64,000 nt of DNA from JBCCDY01 sp039030555. Its GTDB lineage: Bacteria; Bacteroidota; Bacteroidia; Cytophagales; Cyclobacteriaceae. Made by a program: the position numbers and the translations under genes. Below the pieces are notes generated by a model. The model saw only the letters and a list, made by a program, of their open reading frames with translations, searched no databases and was not told the origin of the DNA. The DNA lies in assembly GCA_039030555.1 (NCBI GenBank), contig JBCCDY010000001.1, forward strand, positions 434,001 to 498,000. The letters run 5' to 3'. Positions 33,966 through 42,206 of this stretch are shown piece after piece. The number at the start of each line of letters is the position of its first letter. Positions within the stretch are counted from its first letter, which is position 1.

Positions 33966-34577
33966 ATGCAAAAGCTGGATTTACATTATTCCAAAGAATT
34001 ACAGGGGTCGTTCAGTTTGAAAAAACTGAACTTCCTTTTTGTTTTTCAGGTCAACTGTCCGGGTTGCTTCTTCTATGGTTTTCCAGTAGTTAATCAGTTG
34101 TTCCACAGATACAAAAACGAGATTTCTTTTCTGGGCCTTTCAACAGCCTTTGAAGATTTTACTTTGAATACAGAAGATCACACAAAACTCCTGCTGGAAC
34201 AAAAAGAAGTTGTTGGAGAGACAAAAAAAGCTTTATTACAGCAGGGAATGAGTACTTATCCTCAGGAACTGGACTTTCCTATAGCGATGGATGAAAAGCT
34301 AAATGGTTCAGTGGATCTGTCCGAAACTTCAGAAAAGATATGTGCCATTAATCCGAATTTTTCGAACTGGTCCTCTTTTGATCAGAATGCATTAAAAGAA
34401 AAAGTGATCAATTATTTAAAATCACTTAATGAAATATCCATGACCTTTACGACGAATCAGTTGAGAGGAACCCCAAGTTTTATCATTTTTAATGATCAGT
34501 ATGAGGTTTTATCCAAATGGTTTGGACATAAAGAGCCGAGGGAAATAGAGGAACTGATCGGGAATCATTTAAAGTAA
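33966..34577 (+). CDS. Thioredoxin-fold (AhpC/TSA-like) protein with CPGC
   Basis: This 203-residue protein has a thioredoxin-like core: strand LNFLFVFQVN, redox motif CPGC at residues 31-34, a long inserted helical region, and the cis-Pro loop LRGTPSFIIFND near residue 163. The architecture resembles cytoplasmic redoxins of the TlpA/AhpC type. It has no signal peptide. It lies two bases after the DUF2024 gene and seven bases before the regulator gene. Confidence 0.82.
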   Translation: MQKLDLHYSKELQGSFSLKKLNFLFVFQVNCPGCFFYGFPVVNQLFHRYKNEISFLGLSTAFEDFTLNTEDHTKLLLEQKEVVGETKKALLQQGMSTYPQELDFPIAMDEKLNGSVDLSETSEKICAINPNFSNWSSFDQNALKEKVINYLKSLNEISMTFTTNQLRGTPSFIIFNDQYEVLSKWFGHKEPREIEELIGNHLK

Positions 34578-34584
34578 TAGAATT

Positions 34585-35184
34585 GTGGAAAGTGTTTTTA
34601 ATCTCAATGAACAGCAGGAGAACCTAGGCAGCAAGATCATTATTGGACTGGAGAAAATATCAGAGGCGTTCAAAGCGATGTTATGGGAGCATGCCAAAGT
34701 AGTTGGACTTAGCCCCATCCAGATTCAGGTTCTTATTTTTCTGGCCTATCACAACGAAAAGCTATGCAACGTGAGTTATCTCTCTAAAGAGTTCAACGTC
34801 ACGAAACCCACGATGAGCGATGCTGTCAAAGTGATACACGAGAAGAAATTGATTTCCAAAACACCTTCAAGTGTGGATAGCAGAAGTTATTCCATACAGT
34901 TAACCAGAAAAGGAAAGAAAATAGTGGATGAAACAGAGCACTTTACCAGCCCTCTAAAAAAACAGCTGGAAAACACTTCTTCTTCCGAGCAGAAGAATCT
35001 TTTTGAATCCATTACAAAACTTATTTACGGCCTGAACAAGACCGGAGTGATTTCCGTACAGCGAACATGCTTCGGCTGCAGTTTTTACTATAAAAACGGA
35101 GAAAAACACTACTGCACATTTTTACAAAAACCACTTTCAGATAGCGAGATCAGACTTGACTGTCCTGAATACGAGGTAGCATAA
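34585..35184 (+). CDS. MarR-like winged-helix regulator with four-cysteine C-terminal tail
   Basis: This 199-residue protein starts at GTG, seven bases after the redoxin gene. The winged helix spans about residues 30-115, with recognition helix TKPTMSDAVKVIHEK and wing SSVDSRSYSIQLT. The C-terminal tail is RTCFGCSFYYKNGEKHYC ... RLDCPEYE, with Cys162, Cys165, Cys177 and Cys193. Such a C-x2-C-x11-C-x15-C set can hold zinc or an iron-sulfur cluster, making it a possible redox or metal sensor. It probably controls its own operon through the AGTTAGG inverted repeat; this is inference. Confidence 0.85.
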   Translation: MESVFNLNEQQENLGSKIIIGLEKISEAFKAMLWEHAKVVGLSPIQIQVLIFLAYHNEKLCNVSYLSKEFNVTKPTMSDAVKVIHEKKLISKTPSSVDSRSYSIQLTRKGKKIVDETEHFTSPLKKQLENTSSSEQKNLFESITKLIYGLNKTGVISVQRTCFGCSFYYKNGEKHYCTFLQKPLSDSEIRLDCPEYEVA

Positions 35185-35215
35185 ATGAAGAGCCATAATT
35201 ACTTCAGGGTAAGTT

Positions 35216-35800
35216 TTATTCACCAATGTTTCTTGTGCAGCTTATTTTCCATGTCGGGAATATCACCGATTCATCAGGGCTAACCCATTCACCAATCCAT
35301 TTATATCCGGATTCATCAATACCGTAAAACGTAAGCCTGTAAAAACCGTCCATTCCATTCGGAGCTTTTTGTTTTCGATACAGTACAATGTTACCATCTG
35401 AATTTCTGCTTCCTTCCCAACTGCTTAGTTGAGGACTCACATTAGCAGATGTGTAGTAATGTACATACCATTTTGAACTATCAGTATTATACTGCCTGAT
35501 GCTTCCCGAATAGGTACCGTCCTCCTTTAAAGTCTCGTCCTGAACACCCCACCCGTTCATGATGTATTTAAACCTCCATGTCATGGGAACAGGCTCATTC
35601 CAGCTACCATCCGGTCCTTTTGTTTCGGATTTGCAATTGCATAACCCAATTAAGGCATCATAGCCTTTAATTTCCTCTGGTGCTTCAGGGTTAGGTTTTC
35701 CGAAGGGGTATTCTAATGAAGGTTCATAAGAATACTGGGCAATAGACAGCTGTGAGAACATCATGAAAATAATTACAGTTAAAAGTTTATGATCGGTCAT
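35216..35800 (-). CDS. Exported hypothetical protein, lipocalin-like
   Basis: This 194-residue protein has a signal peptide (MTDHKLLTVIIFMMFSQLSIAQ). The body is beta-rich: MTWRFKYIMNGWGVQDETLKEDG, WYVHYYTSANVSPQLSSWEG and FYRLTFYGIDESGYKW are spaced like strands of a small barrel, as in DUF1579-type proteins. The alternative is simply an unassigned secreted protein. It is convergent with the MarR-like gene and lies downstream of the LytTR gene. Confidence 0.65.
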   Translation of the reverse strand: MTDHKLLTVIIFMMFSQLSIAQYSYEPSLEYPFGKPNPEAPEEIKGYDALIGLCNCKSETKGPDGSWNEPVPMTWRFKYIMNGWGVQDETLKEDGTYSGSIRQYNTDSSKWYVHYYTSANVSPQLSSWEGSRNSDGNIVLYRKQKAPNGMDGFYRLTFYGIDESGYKWIGEWVSPDESVIFPTWKISCTRNIGE

Positions 35801-35887
35801 AGTTTTTTCTTTTTCACTAATTGAAAAAGAAAAAGCATCAAGGCAGTTAAAGTTGCAGGGAAGTCTGCACTATTTGCAGTAAAACAA

Positions 35888-36766
35888 TCAGCTAAAGCTT
35901 AATGAGCTTCTTACTAGTTTCAGCTTACTGCTTGCAACAGGTATTTGAGTGGAGTCTTTTAATGTAATTTGGAACGAACCTTTATTCCGAATTTCCTCTA
36001 TCATAGTCAGATTCACTATGGCTTTTCTGTGTACTCGAATAAAACTCTTGCCAAGTTTACTTTCGAGAGCCTTAAGAGAAATGCGCATCACATAAGTGGC
36101 TTTTGACACAGTATGGACTCGAACACAGTAATCATATGCTTCAACCCATGAGATGTCTTTTATGGGTATGATTTTCTGACTGTTTCCAACCTTGACATTT
36201 AATACGGAAATTTCATCCTTTAAAGTGTTACTGAGCTTTCTGTAAAGCTCCTTATTCAACTTTTTGAGCTCTATGAATTCATGAACCTTAACCTGCAGGG
36301 TTTGATTGGCAAAATAAAAATGGAGCATAATAGCGAGGAAGAAATACCCTAAAGTATAAATGGGTAGCTTTTGGAAAGTCTGAAATGGAATAGACTCATT
36401 GATTAGAAGATTAAGGCTGAACGAGCTAGTCGAGATAGATAGCTGGATTACCGATATAATCAGAATGTTTAAAAGTACCAGCGAAAAGATTAAAAGGAGA
36501 TAACCTGAAAGATCTGAGTTTTCAAATTTCGGTTGAGAGGCTACTTTTTTTGAGTAGATCACCAGGAAGTATGAAATAACGGCCCATACCAGCCATTTGT
36601 ACAAGTGACTTTTCAGGAGGTCAAAAAAGCGTATGTTCTCTACCAGATTAAATCGGGTAACATAGTAATACTGCTGAGCTGTTTCAAAAAAGATAGTCGC
36701 TAACAGGATTATAGCAACTAATGCGATTAATCTTTTGTGGCTTTCTAATGGAAAAGCAACTCTCAT
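35888..36766 (-). CDS. Membrane-bound LytTR DNA-binding protein
   Basis: This 292-residue protein has four predicted membrane helices in the first 160 residues. The LytTR domain in the last 100 residues reads IPIKDISWVEAYDYCVRVHT, then KSFIRVHRKAIVNLTMI and the final KLVRSSLS. LytTR domains bind direct repeats upstream of target genes. Membrane-anchored versions without a receiver domain sense signals by unknown means. It lies 37 bases after the anti-sigma gene on the same strand, which suggests a shared transcript. Confidence 0.88.
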   Translation of the reverse strand: MRVAFPLESHKRLIALVAIILLATIFFETAQQYYYVTRFNLVENIRFFDLLKSHLYKWLVWAVISYFLVIYSKKVASQPKFENSDLSGYLLLIFSLVLLNILIISVIQLSISTSSFSLNLLINESIPFQTFQKLPIYTLGYFFLAIMLHFYFANQTLQVKVHEFIELKKLNKELYRKLSNTLKDEISVLNVKVGNSQKIIPIKDISWVEAYDYCVRVHTVSKATYVMRISLKALESKLGKSFIRVHRKAIVNLTMIEEIRNKGSFQITLKDSTQIPVASSKLKLVRSSLSFS

Positions 36767-36803
36767 AAAAGACTAATCTAAAGGAATCATTCCATACAAC
36801 CTT

Positions 36804-37607
36804 CTAGGTCTCCTCGCTAACTTCACCATAAACCTGCATGGTTTCCAGAGAAGGGGAATCACTACCACCATTTGGTTCAATAGTAACGGCAAATGCTGAG
36901 GCTATTCCGGCAACTGATTTCATTTTTATGATTGGGCTGTTTTCATCTCCGTTAAAAATTCCGGCATCAACGGGCACTCCGTCAACTATAGCCCACAATT
37001 GATACTGCTGCTCTTTCGACAGCTGCTTCAGATTCTGGATGGAGAGATAAACTTCATCACTATTTTCATTCCAGTAAACACTGGCAATAGCATCTGGAGC
37101 ACCTTCTGTACCAGGCATGACTACTTTTGAAAAGCTGGAGTTATTCACAATCTCAAAACCGGTTTCTAGTTCGTCAAGCCTCTGATTGACGCGATTATAA
37201 TCCTGTGCAATACTTTGGTTCTGAGTGATCAGTGAGCTGAGACGCTCTTCGGTCTGTTTCCATTTTATTCTGTAATTGATGGCGAGGATTCCGGTGATCA
37301 GGAAAAGGGCGATACTAGCTGCAGCCAAATAAACACTCAGCGGAATAATTTTAGTCTCAGCTTTCTTCGGGATAACTTTTTCTTTCTCAGGGATTTGCTG
37401 AAATATTGAATTTTTTAATTTCTGGTCTGGCATAATGGCTGTTTTCATAGCCATCTTTTCTAAAGTAAGTTCTATTCGTTCTATCTCCTCACGAATTTCT
37501 TCGTTGGATTGAGCCAGAGCATAAATCTCCTGACTTTCCATTTCGGAAAGCTCGCCAAGCACATATGCTTCCAATCTACCAGATTCTATGATCTCTTTCT
37601 CGCTCAC
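36804..37607 (-). CDS. RskA-type anti-sigma factor
   Basis: This 267-residue protein has an N-terminal cytoplasmic anti-sigma domain (LEAYVLGELSEMESQEIY). There is a single membrane helix near residues 90-110 (LAAASIALFLITGILAI), a coiled coil, and a periplasmic RskA C-terminal domain with QYQLWAIVDGVPVDAGIF and AFAVTIEPNGGSDSP. It should hold the adjacent ECF sigma factor inactive until a signal releases it. Its start overlaps the sigma stop by four bases. Confidence 0.92.
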   Translation of the reverse strand: MSEKEIIESGRLEAYVLGELSEMESQEIYALAQSNEEIREEIERIELTLEKMAMKTAIMPDQKLKNSIFQQIPEKEKVIPKKAETKIIPLSVYLAAASIALFLITGILAINYRIKWKQTEERLSSLITQNQSIAQDYNRVNQRLDELETGFEIVNNSSFSKVVMPGTEGAPDAIASVYWNENSDEVYLSIQNLKQLSKEQQYQLWAIVDGVPVDAGIFNGDENSPIIKMKSVAGIASAFAVTIEPNGGSDSPSLETMQVYGEVSEET

Positions 37608-38149
37608 TCTACTTTCAATATTTTTCTCAATAAGATCAGCGACTGTCTCAGTCTTGTTTTAACCGTTCCCAAAGGAATATCATATTCTTTCGATACTTCT
37701 GAATGGCTATAGCCTTTAAAGTAAACCTGTTTAACAATAAATTGCTGCTCCTCATTAAGAGTGTAAAGCAGTTCTTTTACTCCTATTCCATCAGTATCTT
37801 GTTCGTCATTATTCTCAACATCATATACGATGCTTTCGATGTCATCGGTTTTTTTCTCATTTCGAAACTCTTTGGACCTGACTTTATCAATGGCCAGGTT
37901 TCGAAAGATGTTAAACATCCACGTAAACAGGCGACTGCGTTCATTATCATAGATATCAATTTTATTCCATACCTGAAGAAAACCATCCTGAAGGACTTCA
38001 TCAGCAAACTCCTTCGTTTTTACGATGTTAATCACCCGGCCATATAGAGCTGCCGAGTAATTATCATATAAATATTCCAGAGCAGTTCGGTCTTTCGACT
38101 GAAGAGCTGAAACCAGTTGTTCCTCGGAATATTTTTTTAGCTGTGACAA
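37604..38149 (-). CDS. ECF RNA polymerase sigma factor
   Basis: This 181-residue sigma-70 family protein has only regions 2 and 4. Region 2 includes FADEVLQDGFLQVWNKIDIYD and RSRLFTWMFNIFRNLAIDKVR. Region 4 includes FIVKQVYFKGYSHSEVSKEY followed by DIPLGTVKTRLRQSLILLRK. Pairing with an RskA-type anti-sigma places it among SigK-like ECF factors that respond to envelope signals. The targets cannot be deduced. Confidence 0.95.
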   Translation of the reverse strand: MSQLKKYSEEQLVSALQSKDRTALEYLYDNYSAALYGRVINIVKTKEFADEVLQDGFLQVWNKIDIYDNERSRLFTWMFNIFRNLAIDKVRSKEFRNEKKTDDIESIVYDVENNDEQDTDGIGVKELLYTLNEEQQFIVKQVYFKGYSHSEVSKEYDIPLGTVKTRLRQSLILLRKILKVE

Positions 38150-38204
38150 ATTGATGATCTGGCTGGTAAATTAAGTAATTGTTTGGCGAGAAACCATTTG
38201 ATGC

Positions 38205-38684
38205 CTAAAAACGACAGCCATCGGGCTGTGGAGCCTGCAATTCCACTTCTGAAGCAAAACCTTCTTCCAGGATTATTTTCTCAAAGCCTCCTTTTGCAGA
38301 ACCTTTCATAGCTAAACTGGAATAACCAGAATTATTCATGTGCATTCTCACAATAACTACATCGCTATCCTTAATTTTCACTGGCCCACCTGATCTGGTA
38401 AAAGGCTGCTCATCAACATGGCTGTGGGCTAGAATTCGGCGATAGATGAGTTCACCATTTTCAGAAAGGACTTCCCACCAGTTGGCGTACTGATCACATC
38501 CGGTATCTGGGCTTTTGACGGTCACGGAAAAGTGGTAATTGCTGACTTTTCCAGAAACGTTTACACCCTGTATTTCCGCCAGTGAGGCATCATTTTGCTC
38601 TTCACTACTACTTATGGAGCAGGCTGAAAGAATAGAGAAAACCAGTACAATTATGCTCATATCAATGTAGTTATGTTTTGTCAT
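38205..38684 (-). CDS. Small hypothetical lipoprotein
   Basis: The chosen start at 38684 (MTKHNYIDMSIIVLVFSILSAC) gives a proper lipoprotein signal; it overlaps the stop of the upstream gene by one base. The mature roughly 140-residue domain is beta-rich, with FSVTVKSPDTGCDQYANWWE and QAPQPDGCRF; the two cysteines (in TGC and DGC) could form a disulfide. No family was recognised. It is coupled to the membrane protein gene at 38684-39340. Confidence 0.72.
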   Translation of the reverse strand: MTKHNYIDMSIIVLVFSILSACSISSSEEQNDASLAEIQGVNVSGKVSNYHFSVTVKSPDTGCDQYANWWEVLSENGELIYRRILAHSHVDEQPFTRSGGPVKIKDSDVVIVRMHMNNSGYSSLAMKGSAKGGFEKIILEEGFASEVELQAPQPDGCRF

Positions 38685-39340
38685 TAAATACCATCCCATA
38701 CGGGGACATTTAAAAATTTCGATAGCGTATCAGCATCTTCCCTAATGGTGCTAAGTTTACCATGGTCAATTACATTGACCCTCTCTCCTTTACTTGAAAC
38801 GAGATTGACTTCGTAGCTTCTATAGCTTCCATTATTACTTGAAACCCGTTCCGAAATCAATTGTATGGCATGTACATCATCGAGCTTCATGCGATGTTTA
38901 ATTCGGTCAATATTAAAAACTTCAGAAGGTGACTTCCTGCCTTTCCAGAAGTATCCTTCACGTTTATCAAAAACTATCGGGGTTAAAGAAAAATAATAGA
39001 TGATAAACCCTGTTAATGAAAAAATTAACCCCATTCCAGCTGGAATTAACATGGCATATACAAAAGAACCATCTTCAAAGCCAACGGTTCCAATAACTCC
39101 TGCGGCTATGAACATTCCAAAAAGAATGAATAAAAAACAGAAAGCTTTATACCCTCCTGTTATTACAAATTCAGCCCTTCCTGATGCTCCTGAGCTGATA
39201 ACATTGAGCTTTTTAGTTTGAAAACTGGTACCGCCCCTTTTTAAGGGGGTCCAGGGAATTTGTTCGGCTACTGGATCATTAAAAACAGATGGATCAAGAG
39301 CAGCCTTTGGCTCTCCAAAGAGCTTGCGTAAAAAAGACAT
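38684..39340 (-). CDS. Hypothetical two-helix membrane protein
   Basis: This 218-residue protein has two membrane helices around residues 68-90 (AFCFLFILFGMFIAAGVIG) and 98-122 (YAMLIPAGMGLIFSLTGFII). The C-terminal cytosolic domain carries IVFDKREGYFWKGRK and VHAIQLISERVSSNNGSY, which together resemble PH-like (bacterial PH) folds. No catalytic motif is seen. It is translationally linked to the following lipoprotein gene. Confidence 0.72.
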   Translation of the reverse strand: MSFLRKLFGEPKAALDPSVFNDPVAEQIPWTPLKRGGTSFQTKKLNVISSGASGRAEFVITGGYKAFCFLFILFGMFIAAGVIGTVGFEDGSFVYAMLIPAGMGLIFSLTGFIIYYFSLTPIVFDKREGYFWKGRKSPSEVFNIDRIKHRMKLDDVHAIQLISERVSSNNGSYRSYEVNLVSSKGERVNVIDHGKLSTIREDADTLSKFLNVPVWDGI

Positions 39341-39518
39341 ATTACAACCCGTTACGTTAGTTATGTCAAAAAACTTTCAAATTGTTGATAGGTCTCTGAA
39401 AGTGAAATTTATTAATGAATTGAATAAGTGTCATTGAAGTAATTATTAGATAGCGTTATGGTTTTGGATTCGCTTGTATAGCATACCTTCAATAAGGGAT
39501 TATATATCACAGAGAAAG

Positions 39519-40046
39519 TCATGATTTCATTTTGGCGATATAATATTTAGCTAACTCTACCGCGAAGTTACCAAGCTTATTAATATTACTTTTTACGATA
39601 ATATTCTTTTGACCCGTCCGGCTTTCGTTCCACATTACAACAGAATATTTATCAATATCATCAACATGATAATTCACATGTGACATTGAGTTTCTAAGGA
39701 CTCTGAAAATCTGTTCCCTTTGTTGAATCTTTTCAATGCCAGAAATAATTTCAAAATAGTCTGCTAATTCAAAGTCGAATCCTATAAAAAAATCAAGATT
39801 CTCACGATTAAATAGTTCTTTTGGAACCACTAGTAAGGAATACAAAAAAGAGAAAATTGCACCGCTATTTATTGGAGAGTTAAATGTTTTCAGAGGGATA
39901 TTGCTATTAATATGGCTGTTGGTATTCTCCAATAAATCGGAGATGGTCGTTGTATCACTTGTATTGGACTGTTGAGCCAAGTGAATCTGATATAGGAGCT
40001 GAAAATTAATATAGCCCCAGACGGGAATTTGTTCTTGGTGATTCAT
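39519..40046 (-). CDS. Possible HEPN-fold protein
   Basis: This 175-residue helical protein contains LRNSMSHVNYHV with R118-x4-H123, the signature of HEPN nucleases, followed by a beta-hairpin-like WNESRTGQKNIIVKSNINKL. The layout is like the pEK499-p136-type HEPN family found in defence and toxin loci. It has no signal peptide. It stands alone with AT-rich flanks on both sides (39341-39518 and 40047-40149, no gene seen) and near a decayed toxin-antitoxin pair. The family call is tentative. Confidence 0.55.
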   Translation of the reverse strand: MNHQEQIPVWGYINFQLLYQIHLAQQSNTSDTTTISDLLENTNSHINSNIPLKTFNSPINSGAIFSFLYSLLVVPKELFNRENLDFFIGFDFELADYFEIISGIEKIQQREQIFRVLRNSMSHVNYHVDDIDKYSVVMWNESRTGQKNIIVKSNINKLGNFAVELAKYYIAKMKS

Positions 40047-40149
40047 GGCTCAATTGTTTATAATTATCAAAAATGCAATTTATCAATCCAAGCAAGTTAA
40101 ACCCATCACCTACTTAAATATCAAAACTGATTTCCCAGTTTTCAACTCA

Positions 40150-40472
40150 TTAATCTGCTCCCTTAAAAGTCAACCAAAAAAAGAAAACTGTTAATAAACT
40201 ATTACTTAAGATTTCACAATTATCAAAAAACGTAATAAGTTCTCTTTCATCTTTCTTAACCTGATAATAGAGGCTTGTCTGTTTACTGATAACGCATCTC
40301 CTTATCAGATGATGGGTACATTTCAGGCCGATCGGCAATTAACCCTAAGATTTTTTTGTGATTGTTCATCAACCTTTTTGATGGTCTTTTCTCTCCATTT
40401 CTGTTCAAGATAATCCAGTAGATTCAGGTAGTCTAGCTTAGAGCTCGGGGACCACCGAATGGGTTTGTTCAT
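40150..40472 (-). pseudogene. RelE/ParE-type toxin broken by two frameshifts
   Basis: Read from ATG at 40472, the first frame gives MNKPIRWSPSSKLDYLNLLD and on to WREKTIKK, a typical ParE/RelE start, but stops at 40323. The next frame gives KKILGLIADRPEMYPSSDKE and the third gives RCVISKQTSLYY ... ERELITFFDN, which are the remaining conserved toxin parts. One shift fits an extra A in a run of seven A, the other an extra G a little later. The ATG overlaps the antitoxin stop (ATGA), the normal module layout. The toxin should be inactive. Confidence 0.82.
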
Positions 40473-40711
40473 AAGTTATAATTCTCCCGAACTTCTTTCA
40501 TTACCTGTTCATAGGATATTCCTTCCCCTCTATCCAGTTGTGCTATTCCTTCATTTATCGCTGACCGTTCTTCTTCGCTGATTTCATCCCACCAGTCAGC
40601 TTCTTTCTCTTTTTTTAATGTGATGAACTCTTTAATAGTATCAACATCATTGAGCCCTGCCAGCCATTGAATAAGATTCAGTTTTTCCGTTTGTATATCC
40701 ATTGATTTCAT
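40469..40711 (-). CDS. Antitoxin of a RelE/ParE-type module
   Basis: This 80-residue acidic protein (start at 40711 or at the internal ATG 40702) ends LDRGEGISYEQVMKEVRENYNL, the usual C-terminal toxin-binding tail of this antitoxin class, preceded by WWDEISEEERSAINEGIAQ. The frame is intact although the partner toxin just downstream is frame-shifted. It may persist because it is harmless or because it neutralises another toxin. Confidence 0.85.
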   Translation of the reverse strand: MKSMDIQTEKLNLIQWLAGLNDVDTIKEFITLKKEKEADWWDEISEEERSAINEGIAQLDRGEGISYEQVMKEVRENYNL

Positions 40712-40838
40712 TTCAATACATTAAAGTTAACGATTCTTGCATTTCATTAGTTTATGTGAGAAATTTCCTAAAAAAGCTTTCAAAGCTTATTTATTCTAAT
40801 CTGCAAAGTGAATGTCTGGAATAAGTAATAGGCATAGA

Positions 40839-40871
40839 AGACCAGTCAGTTTTTCAAAACCTGACTGGTCT
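40839..40871. repeat. Hairpin with 11-bp arms in the gap between the TA module and the ArsR operon
   Basis: AGACCAGTCAG (40839-40849) pairs with CTGACTGGTCT (40861-40871) over an 11-base loop. The 314-base gap around it contains no other gene. It lies between two divergent genes, so it does not end either one; it may be a leftover terminator or a regulatory hairpin. Confidence 0.55.
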
Positions 40872-40990
40872 AAAGCTTATTTAAAGCCAACAAACAAAGT
40901 TTTACTTGAATTAGATTTTTAAAAAAAGAGCAGTTGATATAAGTATTCTAGAGAAGAGGTATAAATAATTATTTACATAAATTTGCACAC

Positions 40991-41006
40991 ATGAACATAT
41001 TTTCAT
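40991..41006. promoter_or_regulatory. Inverted repeat ATGAA-N6-TTCAT before the ArsR gene
   Basis: The 16-bp site lies 19 bases before the ArsR start codon and resembles the AT-rich inverted repeats bound by ArsR/BigR-type repressors. Autoregulation of the sulfur operon is inferred. Confidence 0.45.
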
Positions 41007-41025
41007 TTATTTGTATCTAATAAAT

Positions 41026-41331
41026 ATGAATTCAACAATTGACGTACGTAAGCTTGAAAAAGCAGCCTTTATTTTAAAGACCATCGCTCACCCGATGAGG
41101 ATGGGCATCGTGGAGCTTTTAACCTATAATGAGAAGTTATCGGTCAATGAGATTTGCGAACAGCTGGGAATGGAGCAATCCTTAACTTCCCACCACCTGT
41201 CCAATATGAAGCTGAAAGGAATTTTGGGAAGCGAGCGTGATGGGAAAAACATCTACTACTATTTAAAACTTAAGGAAGTAACCAAAGTAATTGAGTGCAT
41301 GGAAAACTGTGATATTAACGGGATATTCTGA
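41026..41331 (+). CDS. ArsR-family repressor, probable persulfide sensor
   Basis: The ATG at 41026 (MNSTIDVRKLEKAAF) fits the family better than the upstream in-frame TTG. The 101-residue winged helix has SVNEICEQLGMEQSLTSHHL as the recognition region and NIYYYLKLKEV as the wing. Cys44 in the DNA-recognition part and Cys91/Cys95 in the last helix (VIECMENC) are placed much like the two cysteines of BigR/SqrR, which form a persulfide-driven disulfide or tetrasulfide. With persulfide-oxidising genes downstream, sensing of sulfide/persulfide is likely; metal sensing is the alternative. Confidence 0.88.
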   Translation: MNSTIDVRKLEKAAFILKTIAHPMRMGIVELLTYNEKLSVNEICEQLGMEQSLTSHHLSNMKLKGILGSERDGKNIYYYLKLKEVTKVIECMENCDINGIF

Positions 41332-41380
41332 CTTATTTTTGGCCAACAAATGAATAAATTAACATATATTAATTATTAGA

Positions 41381-42202
41381 ATGGAACCCATACACATTAT
41401 AGGTTTTTTAGCGGCTTCATTGATAGGTGTTTCATTAGGCTTGATCGGGGGAGGAGGATCAATATTAACTGTTCCGGTAATGGTGTATTTTTTCGGGATC
41501 AGTCCGATGTTATCTACCGCTTATTCATTATTCGTAGTGGGTTCAACTTCCTTTTTTGGTGCTTTTAAGAAAACACTGTCGAAGCAAGTTTGCATAAAGA
41601 CTTCCATAATTTTCTCTATCCCCTCACTTATAGCTGTCTATTTAACAAGGCGGTATTTTGTTCCTTTTCTTCCGGATATTATAAATTTTCCGTTTGGAAT
41701 TTCATTGAGTAAAGATCTGGCAGTGATGTTGTTTTTTGCCTTGATCATGCTGGTTGCTTCTTTTTCAATGATTTGGGAAAAGAAGCAGGTTAAACCTGTC
41801 AAACACCCAAAAGCCCCCATTGTAAAATATTCACTTATAGGATTAGAGGGACTTCTTGTAGGGTCTTTGACAGGTATAGTTGGTGCTGGGGGAGGGTTTC
41901 TAATCATTCCAGCTCTGGTACTTTTAGGTAGATTACCCATGAAACTGGCTGTTGGAACTTCTTTAGTTATTATCAGTATAAAATCACTAGTTGGTTTTAT
42001 GGGAGACTTAAAAATGCAACCTCATTTGGACTGGGCTTTTCTTTTACAATTTTCTGTCGTCGCCATTATTGGAGTTTACATAGGTTCATATTTAACTAAA
42101 TATATATCGGGGGAGAAGCTAAAATCAGGCTTTGGCTGGTTTGTGTTGTCCATATCAATATTCATTTTTATTAACGAATTGACTCAATATTTAAAATTAT
42201 AA
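41381..42202 (+). CDS. TauE/SafE-family sulfite or sulfur-anion exporter
   Basis: This 273-residue protein has about eight membrane helices and the two repeated glycine-rich family motifs GLIGGGGSILTVPVMV near residue 21 and GIVGAGGGFLIIPAL near 166. Members export sulfite or other sulfur oxyanions and sulfonates. Persulfide dioxygenase next door makes sulfite, so export of that product is the natural role here. Four bases separate it from the dioxygenase gene. Confidence 0.92.
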   Translation: MEPIHIIGFLAASLIGVSLGLIGGGGSILTVPVMVYFFGISPMLSTAYSLFVVGSTSFFGAFKKTLSKQVCIKTSIIFSIPSLIAVYLTRRYFVPFLPDIINFPFGISLSKDLAVMLFFALIMLVASFSMIWEKKQVKPVKHPKAPIVKYSLIGLEGLLVGSLTGIVGAGGGFLIIPALVLLGRLPMKLAVGTSLVIISIKSLVGFMGDLKMQPHLDWAFLLQFSVVAIIGVYIGSYLTKYISGEKLKSGFGWFVLSISIFIFINELTQYLKL

Positions 42203-42206
42203 GCTC

